Origin: Sphaerotilus natans | GTDB taxonomy: Bacteria; Pseudomonadota; Gammaproteobacteria; Burkholderiales; Burkholderiaceae_C | Assembly (NCBI RefSeq): GCF_900156335.1 | Contig: NZ_FTMZ01000022.1 | Location: forward strand, 22,365 to 86,364 | DNA length: 64,000 nucleotides | Reading direction: 5' to 3' | Part shown: positions 23,104 through 31,839 of the stretch, piece by piece | Layout: each line of letters starts with the position of its first letter | Numbering within the stretch: the stretch's first letter is position 1 | Program-made: the position numbers and the translations under genes | Notes under the pieces: generated by a model | Seen by the model: the letters and a program-made list of their open reading frames with translations, nothing else | Told to the model about the DNA's origin: nothing | Databases searched by the model: none

Positions 23104-23906
23104 GGCGGGCCGCCGCGCTGCCGACGGTGCTCGTCACCCGGCCGCAGCCGCAGGCCGACGAATGGGTCGCGCGGCTGCAGGCGCTTGGCGCGCCGGCGCA
23201 GGCCCTGCCGCTGATGCGCATCGTGCGCCGCGAGGGCTTCGATGCGGCGGTGCGCGCGGCCTGGTCGGAGCTGGCGCGGCACCGGCTGGTGATGTTCGTC
23301 AGCCCGAATGCGGTGCTGGCCTTTTTCGCCGGGCGGCCCGAGGGCGCCGTCTGGCCGGCGGACACGCTGGCCGGCGCGACCGGCCCCGGCACGATCGCGG
23401 CGCTGCGTGCGCAGGGCGTCGAGGCGCGCTCGATCGCCGCGCCGCCCGAGGACGCGGCCAGCTTCGACGCCGAATCGCTGTGGCGCCACGCGCTGGCCGG
23501 GCTGGACTGGGCGGAGCAGCAGGTGCTGATCGTGCGTGGCGAGGAAGGCCGCGACTGGCTGGCTGCGACGCTGCGCCAGGCCGGCGCCCGGGTCGAGGCC
23601 CTGGCCGCCTACGCACGCGCCGAGCCCGCCTGGACCGCGGCGGAGCGTGCCGCGCTGGCGGCGGTCGGGCGCGATCCGGCCGCGCAGGTCTGGCTGTTCA
23701 GCAGCTCGCAGTGCATCGACCACCTGATGGCTGCACCGGTCGAGCCTGCGCTGCGGGCGGCCCTTCGGTCCGTGCCGGTGCTGGCGACTCATCCTCGCAT
23801 CGCCGAGACCGCTCGCGCGGCCGGCTTTGCCGTCGTCATGCCGGTGCGTCCGCATCCGCTTGAGGTGCGTCAGGCGCTTGACGCCTCGCCGGAGCCGCGA
23901 GCGTGA
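23100..23906 (+). CDS. hemD: Uroporphyrinogen-III synthase
   Basis: Cyclises hydroxymethylbilane with inversion of ring D. 268 residues. Sequence conservation in this family is low, but the order hemC-hemD-hemX-hemY, the N-terminal [21 protein letters not shown], the bilobed length, and the segments [12 protein letters not shown] and [13 protein letters not shown] are characteristic. The start codon overlaps hemC by four bases, giving coupled translation. Confidence 0.9.
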   Translation: MRRAAALPTVLVTRPQPQADEWVARLQALGAPAQALPLMRIVRREGFDAAVRAAWSELARHRLVMFVSPNAVLAFFAGRPEGAVWPADTLAGATGPGTIAALRAQGVEARSIAAPPEDAASFDAESLWRHALAGLDWAEQQVLIVRGEEGRDWLAATLRQAGARVEALAAYARAEPAWTAAERAALAAVGRDPAAQVWLFSSSQCIDHLMAAPVEPALRAALRSVPVLATHPRIAETARAAGFAVVMPVRPHPLEVRQALDASPEPRA

Positions 23907-23935
23907 TGCGTCGCACGCAGGCGCGGTCCGCTCTA

Positions 23936-23941
23936 TACAAT
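23936..23941 (+). promoter_or_regulatory. Predicted -10 element (TATACAAT) before hemX
   Basis: A TATACAAT run lies 41 bases before the GTG used for hemX. The short leader contains GGGAGG-TTCCT-CCTCCC (23951-23967), a 6-bp hairpin whose purine arm resembles a Shine-Dalgarno but is too far from the GTG. This suggests hemX-hemY has its own start site in addition to readthrough from hemCD. Confidence 0.4.
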
Positions 23942-23982
23942 CTTTCCGGAGGGAGGTTCCTCCTCCCGGACCCGCATTGCCC

Positions 23983-25212
23983 GTGAACGATCAATCCTCT
24001 CCTTCCAGCAGTCCGGTTCCGCCGGCCGGCGCCGCCGAGGCACCGGCCGAGGCATCCGCTCCGGCCGTTTCCGCAGCGGCGCCTGTGGCGCCGGCCGCAC
24101 CGCCGGTGTTCGCGCCTCCGCCCGTGGCCGCACCTGCGAGCCTGCCGGCGTCTGCATCTGCTTCTGCGCCCGCCTTGCCCGGCTGGGTCCTGCCGACCGG
24201 CCTGGTGCTGGCGCTGCTGGCTGGCGGCGGCGCCTGGACCAGCTGGCAGACGCAGCAGCGGGTGCACTCGCTCGAGATGGAGCTGGTCAAGCGCCAGCAG
24301 GACAGCGGCGAGCAGTCCGCCGAGGCCCGGGTGCTGGCGCGCCAGTCCGACGAGATCGCGCGCGACGCGGCCGCCAAGGTCGCGCTGATGGAGGCGCGTG
24401 TCTCCGAGGTCGCGCTGCAGCGCGGCCAGATCGATGACCTGCTGCAGTCGCTGTCGCGCTCGCGCGACGAGAACGCGGTGTCCGACATCGACTCGGCCAT
24501 CCGACTGGCGATCCAGCAGTCCACGCTGACCGGCTCGGCCGAGCCGCTGATGGTGGCGCTGCGCAGCGCCGACGAGCGGCTGGCGCGCATCAGCCAGCCG
24601 CGTCTGGAGCCGCTGCGCCGGGCGATCGCCCGCGACATGGACCGGGTGCGCTCGGTGGCGGTGCCCGACATCGGCTCGCTGCTGATCAAGCTCGACGAGA
24701 CGGTGCGGCTGGCCGACGAGCTGCCGCTGGTCTCGCAGGCCGCCACCACCGGCCGGGCGGCGGCCCAGCAGGCGCGTGCGGTGCAGGCCGCCGCCCGGGC
24801 CTCGGCCGCGCAAGACGGAGCCTCCGGCTCGGCCTGGCCGCAATGGCTGCAGGACTGGAGCCGGCCGGTCGAGCTGGTCTGGTCGGAGATCACCGGCCTG
24901 CTGCGGGTGACCCGCATCGATCATCCCGAGGCGATGCTGCTGTCGCCCGACCAGGGCTTCTTCCTGCGCGAGAACCTGAAGCTGCGTCTGCTCAATGCCC
25001 GGCTGTCGCTGCTGTCGCGCCAGCCCGAGGCCGCGGTGGCCGACCTGCAGGCCTGCCAGCGCATGCTGGTGACCTATTTCGACATGAGCGCGCGGCGCAC
25101 CCAGATCGCTGCCGACATGCTGCGCCAGGTCTCCTCGCAGAGCCGGCTGGTCGGCATTCCGCGGCCGGACGACACGCTGGCCGCCACCACGGCCGCGCTG
25201 GCCGGACGCTGA
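23983..25212 (+). CDS. hemX: HemX family membrane protein
   Basis: 409 residues from GTG (MNDQSSPSSSPVPP if initiated with Met). A cytoplasmic Pro/Ala-rich N terminus is followed by one transmembrane helix at about 66-84, a coiled coil (about 85-165) and a helical periplasmic domain ending with the family segment LLSPDQGFFLRENLKLRLLNARLSLLSRQ split over two lines of the alignment core. HemX is encoded with hemCD in many proteobacteria; it was once called a methyltransferase, but the sequence shows no methyltransferase fold. No ATG is available near the start; a TTG two codons upstream is an alternative. Confidence 0.82.
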   Translation: MNDQSSPSSSPVPPAGAAEAPAEASAPAVSAAAPVAPAAPPVFAPPPVAAPASLPASASASAPALPGWVLPTGLVLALLAGGGAWTSWQTQQRVHSLEMELVKRQQDSGEQSAEARVLARQSDEIARDAAAKVALMEARVSEVALQRGQIDDLLQSLSRSRDENAVSDIDSAIRLAIQQSTLTGSAEPLMVALRSADERLARISQPRLEPLRRAIARDMDRVRSVAVPDIGSLLIKLDETVRLADELPLVSQAATTGRAAAQQARAVQAAARASAAQDGASGSAWPQWLQDWSRPVELVWSEITGLLRVTRIDHPEAMLLSPDQGFFLRENLKLRLLNARLSLLSRQPEAAVADLQACQRMLVTYFDMSARRTQIAADMLRQVSSQSRLVGIPRPDDTLAATTAALAGR

Positions 25213-25224
25213 AGGAGTCACACG

Positions 25225-26472
25225 ATGCGTCAGGTGGTGTGGCTGCTGATGATGTTCGCCATCGCGGTGCTGGCGGCGAGCACGCTGGGCGCCAATGACG
25301 GACTGGTGTCGATCTACTGGGCGCCGTGGCGGGTCGATCTGTCGATCAATGTCTTCGTGCTGCTGCTGCTGGCGGCGGGTTTTGTCGGGCATGTGCTGAC
25401 GGGGGCGGTCTCGGGCCTGATCGATCTGCCGCAGCGGGCACGCCAGTGGCGCACCCAGCAGCGCGAGGCCGCGGTGCAGCGCGCGATGCGCGAGGCGGTG
25501 GCGCAGCTCTTCGCCGGCCGCTACGGCCGCGCGCACAAGGCAGCGCAGCAGGCGCTGGACATCCGCATCCAGGCGCCCGACCTGAAGCTCGATCCGGACC
25601 TGCCGGTGCTGGCGCATCTGCTGTCGGCCAGCGCGCTGCACCGGCTGCAGGATCAGGGCCGGCGCGACGAGCAGCTCTCGCGCGCCCAGGCGCTGCTGGC
25701 GGATCTGCCCGCGGGCTCCGCGATCGGCGAGGGCGCCCGCATGCTGGCCGCCGAGTGGGCGGTCGACGACCGCGATGCCGATCGGGCGCTCGACCAGCTC
25801 GGCCAGCTGCCGGCCGGCGTGGCCCGTCGCACCCATGCGTTGCGGCTGAAGCTGCAGGCCACCCGTCTTGCTCGTCAGCCGCTCGAGGCGCTGAAGACCG
25901 CACGCCTGCTGGCCAAGCATCAGGGCTTCACGCCGGCTGCCGCCCAGGGGCTGCTGCGCTCGCTGGCGGTCGAGGCGCTCGACACCGCTCGCGATGCTGA
26001 CCAGCTGCGTCGCATCTGGCTGCAGCTCGACAGCGCTGATCGGCGTGACCCCTATGTGGCCGCCCGCGCTGCGCGCCGTGCGGCGGCGGTCGAGGCGCCC
26101 TCCGATGCCCGGGGCTGGCTCAAGCCTCACTGGGAGCGTCTGGCCGAGCTCGACGAGCGCGACCGCGGCGATGTGCTCGATGCCTTCGTCGAGGTGCTGC
26201 CGGGGCTGCCAGCCGACTGGCTGCCCTTGCTCGAGACCGCGGTCGATGCCTCGCCGCGCGATGCGCATCTGGCCTATGTCGCTGGCCGGGCGATGGCCGA
26301 GCGCCAGCTCTGGGGACGCGCGCATCGCTTGCTGGAGTCGGCGGCTTCCGCGACCGATGCCGCGCCGGCGCTGCGGCTGAAGGCCTGGCGCGCGCTGGCC
26401 GAGATCGCCGAGAGCGAAGGCGACGAGGCCTTGGCGCAGCGCTGCTATCGCGAGGCCGCACGCAGCCTCTGA
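25225..26472 (+). CDS. hemY: HemY family TPR membrane protein
   Basis: 415 residues from the ATG after AAGGAG. Two N-terminal transmembrane helices (about 1-20 and 37-60, with VSIYWAPWRVDLSINVFVLL between and into them) are followed by a long TPR-type alpha-helical domain. This is the proteobacterial HemY of the hemCDXY cluster, not the protoporphyrinogen oxidase of the same name in Bacillus. Its exact role in heme metabolism is not settled. It follows hemX by 12 bases. Confidence 0.88.
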   Translation: MRQVVWLLMMFAIAVLAASTLGANDGLVSIYWAPWRVDLSINVFVLLLLAAGFVGHVLTGAVSGLIDLPQRARQWRTQQREAAVQRAMREAVAQLFAGRYGRAHKAAQQALDIRIQAPDLKLDPDLPVLAHLLSASALHRLQDQGRRDEQLSRAQALLADLPAGSAIGEGARMLAAEWAVDDRDADRALDQLGQLPAGVARRTHALRLKLQATRLARQPLEALKTARLLAKHQGFTPAAAQGLLRSLAVEALDTARDADQLRRIWLQLDSADRRDPYVAARAARRAAAVEAPSDARGWLKPHWERLAELDERDRGDVLDAFVEVLPGLPADWLPLLETAVDASPRDAHLAYVAGRAMAERQLWGRAHRLLESAASATDAAPALRLKAWRALAEIAESEGDEALAQRCYREAARSL

Positions 26473-26503
26473 TCCGGGTGCAAAAAATAATTGTCGGAAG
26501 TGC

Positions 26504-26533
26504 TTGCGGAAATTTTCAGGCGCATGCCATAAT
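26504..26533 (+). promoter_or_regulatory. Promoter of the tRNA-Arg pair
   Basis: TTGCGG (26504-26509) and CATAAT (26528-26533) with an 18-base spacer. The predicted start is about 18 bases before the first tRNA. The AT-rich sequence upstream (around 26480-26492) could act as an UP element. Confidence 0.6.
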
Positions 26534-26557
26534 TCATCTCTCAGCGAAATTTGCTTA

Positions 26558-26634
26558 GCGGCTGTAGCTCAGTTGGATAGAGTACTTGGCTACGAACCAA
26601 GGGGTCGTGGGTTCGAATCCTGCCAGCCGCACCA
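26558..26634 (+). tRNA. tRNA-Arg (ACG), copy 1
   Basis: 77 bases including an encoded CCA. Acceptor stem GCGGCTG/CAGCCGC, anticodon stem CTTGG/CCAAG with loop CTACGAA giving anticodon ACG (read as ICG for CGU/CGC/CGA), and T-loop GTTCGAATCC. Identical to the second copy 113 bases downstream. Confidence 0.96.
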
Positions 26635-26670
26635 TAAAGACAAATTCGCCGAGATGATCGCAAGATCAAT

Positions 26671-26747
26671 GCGGCTGTAGCTCAGTTGGATAGAGTACTT
26701 GGCTACGAACCAAGGGGTCGTGGGTTCGAATCCTGCCAGCCGCACCA
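26671..26747 (+). tRNA. tRNA-Arg (ACG), copy 2
   Basis: Base-for-base identical to copy 1, with encoded CCA. The 36-base spacer between the two genes contains a small TGATC-GCAA-GATCA hairpin, a possible processing landmark. A strong terminator follows within 10 bases, so the pair forms a closed transcription unit. Confidence 0.96.
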
Positions 26748-26753
26748 AACATC

Positions 26754-26789
26754 AAGGGACTGCTCAAAAAGCAGTCCCTTTTCTTTTTT
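26754..26789 (+). terminator. Rho-independent terminator of the tRNA-Arg pair
   Basis: Perfect 10-bp stem AAGGGACTGC/GCAGTCCCTT with a 7-base loop, followed by TTCTTTTTT. Confidence 0.9.
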
Positions 26790-26819
26790 CGGATCTTGGC
26801 CTGACTGCTGTTTCTCAGC

Positions 26820-27167
26820 TCAGCGAATGGTCTGCCGATCCAGACCGGCACGCAGCGCCAGATCCACCAGCGGCTGCTCGCGCTTGTTGGCGCGTCGGCA
26901 GTGGTCCTTCTGGAACAGGTCGGTGAGGCGGATGACCAGGCGCGCCCAGCGCTTGTGCTCGCGCACCCGCCAGGCGTGCGACGATATCGATTCCCAGGCG
27001 TGGCCGCCGAAGACGGTCGCGTTGACAAAATGGTCGAGCGCGCGCACGCCGGCGCGGCCGCGCCGGTTGGGGCCGAACAGGCCGATCCACACCAGCATCA
27101 GGTAGCCGATCACCGCCAGCGGCACGATCGCGCACATCAGCAGGATGCCTGCCGCTCGCTCCTTCAT
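26820..27167 (-). CDS. Small membrane protein of unknown function, coupled to P450
   Basis: 115 residues. A hydrophobic segment at about 8-30 (LLMCAIVPLAVIGYLMLVWIGLF) is one transmembrane helix; the rest is basic and Arg-rich (RRGRAGVRALDHFV, then WARLVIRLTDLFQ). Its ATG overlaps the stop of the cytochrome P450 gene (ATGA), so translation is coupled and it is the last gene of that unit. I do not recognise the family. Confidence 0.6.
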   Translation of the reverse strand: MKERAAGILLMCAIVPLAVIGYLMLVWIGLFGPNRRGRAGVRALDHFVNATVFGGHAWESISSHAWRVREHKRWARLVIRLTDLFQKDHCRRANKREQPLVDLALRAGLDRQTIR

Positions 27168-28561
27168 CCGGCTGGAGCCTCCGCGCGCCGGTGCAGGCGC
27201 AGGCGCACGCCGTTGGCCGAGCGGATCGTCAGCCGGCCGACCGGGCGGGGCTCATGGCCTTCGACGGCCTCCAGCCGCCAGCGGCGCACCAGCTGGGCCA
27301 GGATCAGCGTCGCTTCCTGCAGCGCGAAGGCCGCGCCCAGGCAGACGCGCGGCCCCATGCCGAAGGGCAGGTAGCCGGCGCGGCCGTGGCCTGCGCTGCC
27401 TTCCTCGTCGCGGGCATGGCGATCGGGATCGAAGGCGTCCGGGTCGCGCCAGCCGTCGCGCTGACGCTGGATCAGCCAGGGCGAGATCACCACCGTGGCG
27501 CCGGCCTGGATCTGCTTGCCGCGCATCGGGCAGCCGGTGCGCGCCTGCCGCGCCATGAAGCCCACCGGCGGGAACAGCCGCAGCGTCTCGCGGAAGACGT
27601 TGCGGGTCAGCGTCAGGCCCTTCATGTCGGCCACGCCGGGCGCGCGTGCGCCGATCTGTGTGGCGACCTCGTCATGGACGCGCTGCTGGATGTCAGGTGC
27701 ACGCGCCAGCAGGTGGCAGGCCCAGGTCAGCGCGCTGGCCGAGGTCTCGTGTCCGGCCAGAAAGAGCATCGCGACCTGGTCCACCAGTTCCTCGAAGTCG
27801 AAGGCGCGGCCCTGCTCGTCGCGGGCGTCGAGGAAGGCGGCCAGGATGTCGGCCTGCGGATGCTCGGCGCCGGCGCGGCGGGCCTCGAAGCGCGGGCGGA
27901 TCAGCGTCTCGAGCAGGCCGCGGATCTCGCGTGCGGCGTGGCGTGCGCGCCAGGCGTCCCAGGGCCAGACCAGCCAGCGCAGCCCGAAGATCGACGGCAG
28001 GATCAGGCGCGGCACCAGCGCCTGGTAGCGCGCGAAGGCGTCGAACACCCGCCGTGCGTCCTCGCCCTCCATCGGCACCGAGAAGATGGTGCGGAAGATG
28101 ATGTCGGCGGTGACATGGGTCATCTCGACCTCGATGTCGTGCTCGGTGCCGTCGGCGAGCCGATCCAGCCGCGCCCGCATCGCCTCGGTCGCGGCGGCCA
28201 TGACCGGAAAGGCCACCTGCAGCCGCGCCTGCGCGAAGGCCGGATCCATCATCGCGCGCTGGCGCTGCCATTGCTCGCCGCTGGTGGTGAAGATGCTTTC
28301 GCCCAGCAGCGGCTCGAGCGCCTGGCCGAGCAGTTCGCTCTTCGGGAAGTCCTCGGCCTGCTCGACCATCACCCGCCGCACCAGGCCGGGCTCGTTGATC
28401 ATGTAGAGGTCCAGGCCGGGCAGGCGGACCTCGCCCATCTGCATCCGGTAGCTGCGCTCGTACAGCGCGTCCAGCCAGGAGTGGCGTGCGCTCAGGAACA
28501 TCAGCAGGCCGGAGGCCTTGTGCCTGCGTGGGGTCGGGTAGGCGGGGCAGAAGTGCGCCAT
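27164..28561 (-). CDS. Cytochrome P450
   Basis: Heme-thiolate monooxygenase, 465 residues, soluble bacterial type. The I-helix has AGHETSAS (O2 activation Thr replaced by Ser context, acid-alcohol pair ET), the K-helix has ETLR, and the heme loop FGMGPRVCLGAAFA carries the proximal ligand Cys407. The N-terminal part (LDALYERSYRMQMGEVRLPG) resembles CYP families with fatty acid or terpene substrates (CYP4/CYP102-like architecture), but the substrate is not predictable. It sits between a membrane alpha/beta-hydrolase-like gene (14-base gap) and a small membrane protein (ATGA overlap). No ferredoxin or reductase gene is nearby. Confidence 0.9.
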   Translation of the reverse strand: MAHFCPAYPTPRRHKASGLLMFLSARHSWLDALYERSYRMQMGEVRLPGLDLYMINEPGLVRRVMVEQAEDFPKSELLGQALEPLLGESIFTTSGEQWQRQRAMMDPAFAQARLQVAFPVMAAATEAMRARLDRLADGTEHDIEVEMTHVTADIIFRTIFSVPMEGEDARRVFDAFARYQALVPRLILPSIFGLRWLVWPWDAWRARHAAREIRGLLETLIRPRFEARRAGAEHPQADILAAFLDARDEQGRAFDFEELVDQVAMLFLAGHETSASALTWACHLLARAPDIQQRVHDEVATQIGARAPGVADMKGLTLTRNVFRETLRLFPPVGFMARQARTGCPMRGKQIQAGATVVISPWLIQRQRDGWRDPDAFDPDRHARDEEGSAGHGRAGYLPFGMGPRVCLGAAFALQEATLILAQLVRRWRLEAVEGHEPRPVGRLTIRSANGVRLRLHRRAEAPAG

Positions 28562-28574
28562 GGGGCCTCGGGGC

Positions 28575-29816
28575 TCAGCGTCGCCGCGTCTCGACCAGCT
28601 GCTGCTCGAAGCGGCGCGGGCCGTAGAGCATCGCGAACAGATCGAAGTTGCCGGGCCGGTCCGGCGTCATCAGATAGAGGAAATGCGCCTGCAGCTTGTC
28701 GCGACGGATCGCGGCCCAGTGCAGCGGGTCGTACATCTGGAAGAAGCTCGCGGCGCGGCGGCGCGGCAGCGGGCCGGCCTGCTCGGCCAGCTCGGTGCCG
28801 GCCAGCGGCGCGGTGCTGAAGAAGCACATCGGGTCGATGCGCGCGGTCACGTCCAGCCAGACCAGGTCCGGGTGGCGCGACAGCCGCAGCAGCGCATGGC
28901 GAAAGGACTCGGCGCCGGGCAGCAGCGCCAGGCCGGGATAGCATTGGCCGAGCGTCAGCATCGCGGTGCGCCGGCCCGCCTGCAGCGCCTGCCAGCGCGG
29001 ATCGCGCAGCAGCTGGTCGACCGCCTCGACCATCACCAGCGTGCCCACGCTGTGGCCGGCCAGCACCACCTCGTCGACGGGATCGGTGCTCTGGCGCTCG
29101 ATCACATGCTCGACCCATTCCTTGACCCGTTCGTCCATGCCGGCGACCTGGCCGCGGCCCATGCACAGGATGAAGTGGTAGATGCGCATCAGCCAGAACA
29201 GTCCGGCCTGCGCACCCAGCGAGAGCAGCATGCCGGTCAGGGCCAGGCCCACGCCGGTGGCCACTGCGACCAGACCGGTCTCGCCCAGGGCGGTCAGCGG
29301 CAGCGCCGACATCGCGGCGATGACGAAGCCGCCGACCAGCAGCGTCGCCACCAGCCAGAGCAGCGGCAGCAGCGCGGTCAGCAGCGCGGTGGGATGCAGT
29401 GCGTGCACCCGGCGCAGGCCGACGTCGCGCATCATCGCCACCTGCACCGCGGCGAACTCGCGCAGCAGCGCCAGCGGCTGGCGGCTCCAGTGGCGTCGGA
29501 TGATGTCGTCCCAGCCCATGAAGACATGCTCGGTGCGCACCGCGGCATCGTCCGGCGCGGCGGCGGGGGTGGCCGGAGCTGGCCGCCAGTCCACCGTCCA
29601 GCGGTGGAAGAGCTCGCCGATGCGCTGGCGCGCGCCGGTGGTGATGCTGCCGCCGCCCGGCTGCGGGCGCTCGCCCTGCTGGCTGAACAGGCGGTGGTAG
29701 TGGCTGGCCCCGCGCGGGTCGAAACCGCTGAAGTAGTGGACGCGACGCCGGCGCACCGGTGTGGCGGCGATGGAGCTGGCGCAGGAGGACGGGGAGCGGG
29801 CGGACGGGCGGGTCAT
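28575..29816 (-). CDS. Membrane alpha/beta-hydrolase-like protein
   Basis: 413 residues from the ATG giving [11 protein letters not shown]; longer in-frame starts at 29849 or 29921 cannot be excluded. The N-terminal part contains VHYFSGFDPRGASHYHRLF. Two hydrophobic spans at about 145-170 and 175-200 would anchor it in the membrane. The following domain has a nucleophile-elbow-like VVLAGHSVGTLVMVEAV, typical of lipases and serine hydrolases (Ser in GHSVG). Other catalytic residues cannot be assigned with certainty. First gene of the three-gene unit with the P450, suggesting work on a shared, possibly lipid, substrate (inference). Confidence 0.65.
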   Translation of the reverse strand: MTRPSARSPSSCASSIAATPVRRRRVHYFSGFDPRGASHYHRLFSQQGERPQPGGGSITTGARQRIGELFHRWTVDWRPAPATPAAAPDDAAVRTEHVFMGWDDIIRRHWSRQPLALLREFAAVQVAMMRDVGLRRVHALHPTALLTALLPLLWLVATLLVGGFVIAAMSALPLTALGETGLVAVATGVGLALTGMLLSLGAQAGLFWLMRIYHFILCMGRGQVAGMDERVKEWVEHVIERQSTDPVDEVVLAGHSVGTLVMVEAVDQLLRDPRWQALQAGRRTAMLTLGQCYPGLALLPGAESFRHALLRLSRHPDLVWLDVTARIDPMCFFSTAPLAGTELAEQAGPLPRRRAASFFQMYDPLHWAAIRRDKLQAHFLYLMTPDRPGNFDLFAMLYGPRRFEQQLVETRRR

Positions 29817-29945
29817 GGCATGCACCGGACGGCGGTCGCGGCGGATCATCTCGGGACCGGTGCATGATGCGCCGCCTGCTCCGGCCGTGATCGGCGGAAC
29901 TCGAGCGGCAAAGGCGGGCAAAAGGGCGGCGCGGCGCCCCGGGCG

Positions 29946-30284
29946 TCAGCCCTTCTTCGGGGCGTCGGGGATCAGGCAGGCTTCCATCACCTGCAGGTCG
30001 TTGTCGCGGGCGAAGTTCATCACGAAGTCCCAGGCCATCGGCTCGATGTCCTTCAGCGCCTCGCTGACGACCACGCACTTGGTGCTGCCGATGACGGTCG
30101 GGATGCAGTAGGGCGAGTAGCCGATCGCCGAGCCGATGCCGGCAGGGCGTGCGCCGCCGGGGCGAAAGCAGGACATCGCGCCGGCCAGTCGCTCGGCCCA
30201 GTCGCTGGGACGGAAGGTGCGGCCGTCGCGGGTGATGCCCTGGATGAAGACTTCGCGGGGTTTGGGTTTCGAGTTGTTCGTCAC
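29946..30284 (-). CDS. DUF3579 family protein
   Basis: 112 residues starting with GTG (MTNNSKPKPREVFIQGITRDGRTFRPSDWAERL spans the N terminus). DUF3579 proteins are small, cytoplasmic and largely confined to betaproteobacteria, often next to arginine biosynthesis genes as here (divergent from argD-argF). No function is established. The C terminus ends with IPDAPKKG. Confidence 0.8.
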   Translation of the reverse strand: MTNNSKPKPREVFIQGITRDGRTFRPSDWAERLAGAMSCFRPGGARPAGIGSAIGYSPYCIPTVIGSTKCVVVSEALKDIEPMAWDFVMNFARDNDLQVMEACLIPDAPKKG

Positions 30285-30610
30285 GGGCTGCTGCCTTGTT
30301 CTGCTTGCGGTGACAAGCGCATGCGGCCGCCCGTCAGCCCGCTATTGTGCTGCAGCGCAGCAGCAATCGGCGCAGGACGGAACGGCCGCGGAGTCAGGGC
30401 AGATATCGGCCGGCACCGCAGGCGGCACCGGGTCTCTGCGTCTTGTTCTGTGCGGTTCTTGCGCGTCGGCACTGGCGCGCGGGGTGCGAGTATCGCTCAG
30501 GCATCTGTCGGCGTGCTGTCGTCGGCTTTCCTTACAATGGGCCGGGCGCCGTCATCGTGCGGCGCTTTTTGCATTTGCCTGCCTGGATTCCTAGCCTGGA
30601 GAGTACCTAG
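30285..30610. other. Divergent intergenic region, DUF3579 gene / argD
   Basis: 326 bases without a supported gene. Short frames here have no recognisable product or start signals. It contains CACAAT on the minus strand near 30340 (possible -10 for the DUF3579 gene) and the TACAAT used for argD. No ArgR-type palindrome was recognised. Confidence 0.6.
30533..30538 (+). promoter_or_regulatory. Predicted -10 element (TACAAT) of argD-argF
   Basis: TACAAT 72 bases before the argD ATG, within the divergent gap. Leader about 65 bases. No clear -35. Confidence 0.45.
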
Positions 30611-31822
30611 ATGACCGCCGAGTCCGCGACGATCGCCGAACCCCACGTGATGACGACCTACGGCCGCCTGCCGATCGCGCTGGTGCGAGGCCGAGGCAGC
30701 CGCGTCTGGGACTCGACCGGCCGCGAGTACCTCGACGGCCTGGGCGGCATCGCGGTCAACACGCTGGGCCACGCGCACCCGAAGTTCGTCGCGGCCCTGC
30801 AGGAGCAGGTCGCGACCCTCATCCACTGCTCGAACTACTACCACATTCCCGGCCAGGAGCAGCTCGCGGCCCGGCTCGTGGAACTGTCGGGCCTGACCAA
30901 CGCCTTCTTCTGCAGCACCGGCCTGGAGGCCAACGAGGCGGCGCTGAAGCTCGCGCGCAAGTTCGGCCATGACAAGGGCATCGAGCGCCCCGAGGTGATC
31001 GTGTTCGAGAAGGCCTTCCACGGTCGCTCGATCGCCACGCTGTCGGCCACCGGCAACCCGAAGGTGCAGGCCGGCTTCGGCCCGCTGGTCGAGGGCTTCG
31101 TGCGGGTGCCGTTCAACGACATCGAGGCGATCCGCGCCGCGGTCGAGTCGAACCCGAACATCACCGCGATCTTCCTGGAAACCATCCAGGGCGAGGGCGG
31201 CATCCACGCGGCGCGCTGGGACTACCTGCGCGCGGTGCGCGAGCTGTGCGACCAGCACGACCTGCTGCTGATGCTCGACGAGGTGCAGTGCGGCATCGGC
31301 CGTACCGGCAAGTGGTTCGCGCACCAGTGGGCCGACATCAAGCCGGACGTGATGCCGCTGGCCAAGGGCCTGGGCTCGGGCGTGCCGATCGGCGCGGTGG
31401 TGTGCGGCCCGCGCGCGGCCCACATCTTCAAGCCCGGCAACCACGGCACCACCTTCGGCGGCAATCCGCTGTCGATGCGCGCCGGCATCGAGACGCTGCG
31501 CATCATGGAAGAAGAGGGCCTGCTGGAGAACGCCGCAGCCGTCGGCGCGCACCTGAAGGCGGCGCTGGAGCGCGAGCTCGCCGGCGTGGCGGGCGTGGCC
31601 GAGATCCGCGGCGCCGGCCTGATGCTGGGCATCGAGCTGGACCGTCCCTGCGGCGTGGTGCTGACGCGCGCGCTCGAGGCCGGCCTGCTGCTGAGCGTGA
31701 CCGCCGACAGCGTGGTGCGCCTGGTGCCGCCGCTGACGCTGAGCGTGGCCGAGGCCGACGAGATCGTCGCGCTGCTGGTGCCCGTCATCAAGACCTTCCT
31801 CGCCGAGTCTGCCGCAGCATGA
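30611..31822 (+). CDS. argD: Acetylornithine aminotransferase
   Basis: PLP enzyme of arginine synthesis (N-acetylglutamate semialdehyde to N-acetylornithine), often also acting as succinyldiaminopimelate aminotransferase. 403 residues. The PLP lysine is Lys252 in LAKGLGSGVPIGA; LMLDEVQCGIGRTG is the class III signature and GNHGTTFGGNPLS closes the active site. It is directly upstream of argF with essentially no gap. Confidence 0.94.
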   Translation: MTAESATIAEPHVMTTYGRLPIALVRGRGSRVWDSTGREYLDGLGGIAVNTLGHAHPKFVAALQEQVATLIHCSNYYHIPGQEQLAARLVELSGLTNAFFCSTGLEANEAALKLARKFGHDKGIERPEVIVFEKAFHGRSIATLSATGNPKVQAGFGPLVEGFVRVPFNDIEAIRAAVESNPNITAIFLETIQGEGGIHAARWDYLRAVRELCDQHDLLLMLDEVQCGIGRTGKWFAHQWADIKPDVMPLAKGLGSGVPIGAVVCGPRAAHIFKPGNHGTTFGGNPLSMRAGIETLRIMEEEGLLENAAAVGAHLKAALERELAGVAGVAEIRGAGLMLGIELDRPCGVVLTRALEAGLLLSVTADSVVRLVPPLTLSVAEADEIVALLVPVIKTFLAESAAA

Positions 31823-31839
31823 AACCCGGAAACAGCCTG

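Noticed and set aside
30321..30614. Small overlapping frames (about 60-100 codons) between the DUF3579 gene and argD
   Set aside because: No ribosome binding sites, no family resemblance, Cys/Arg-rich translations in three frames; the region better fits divergent promoters.
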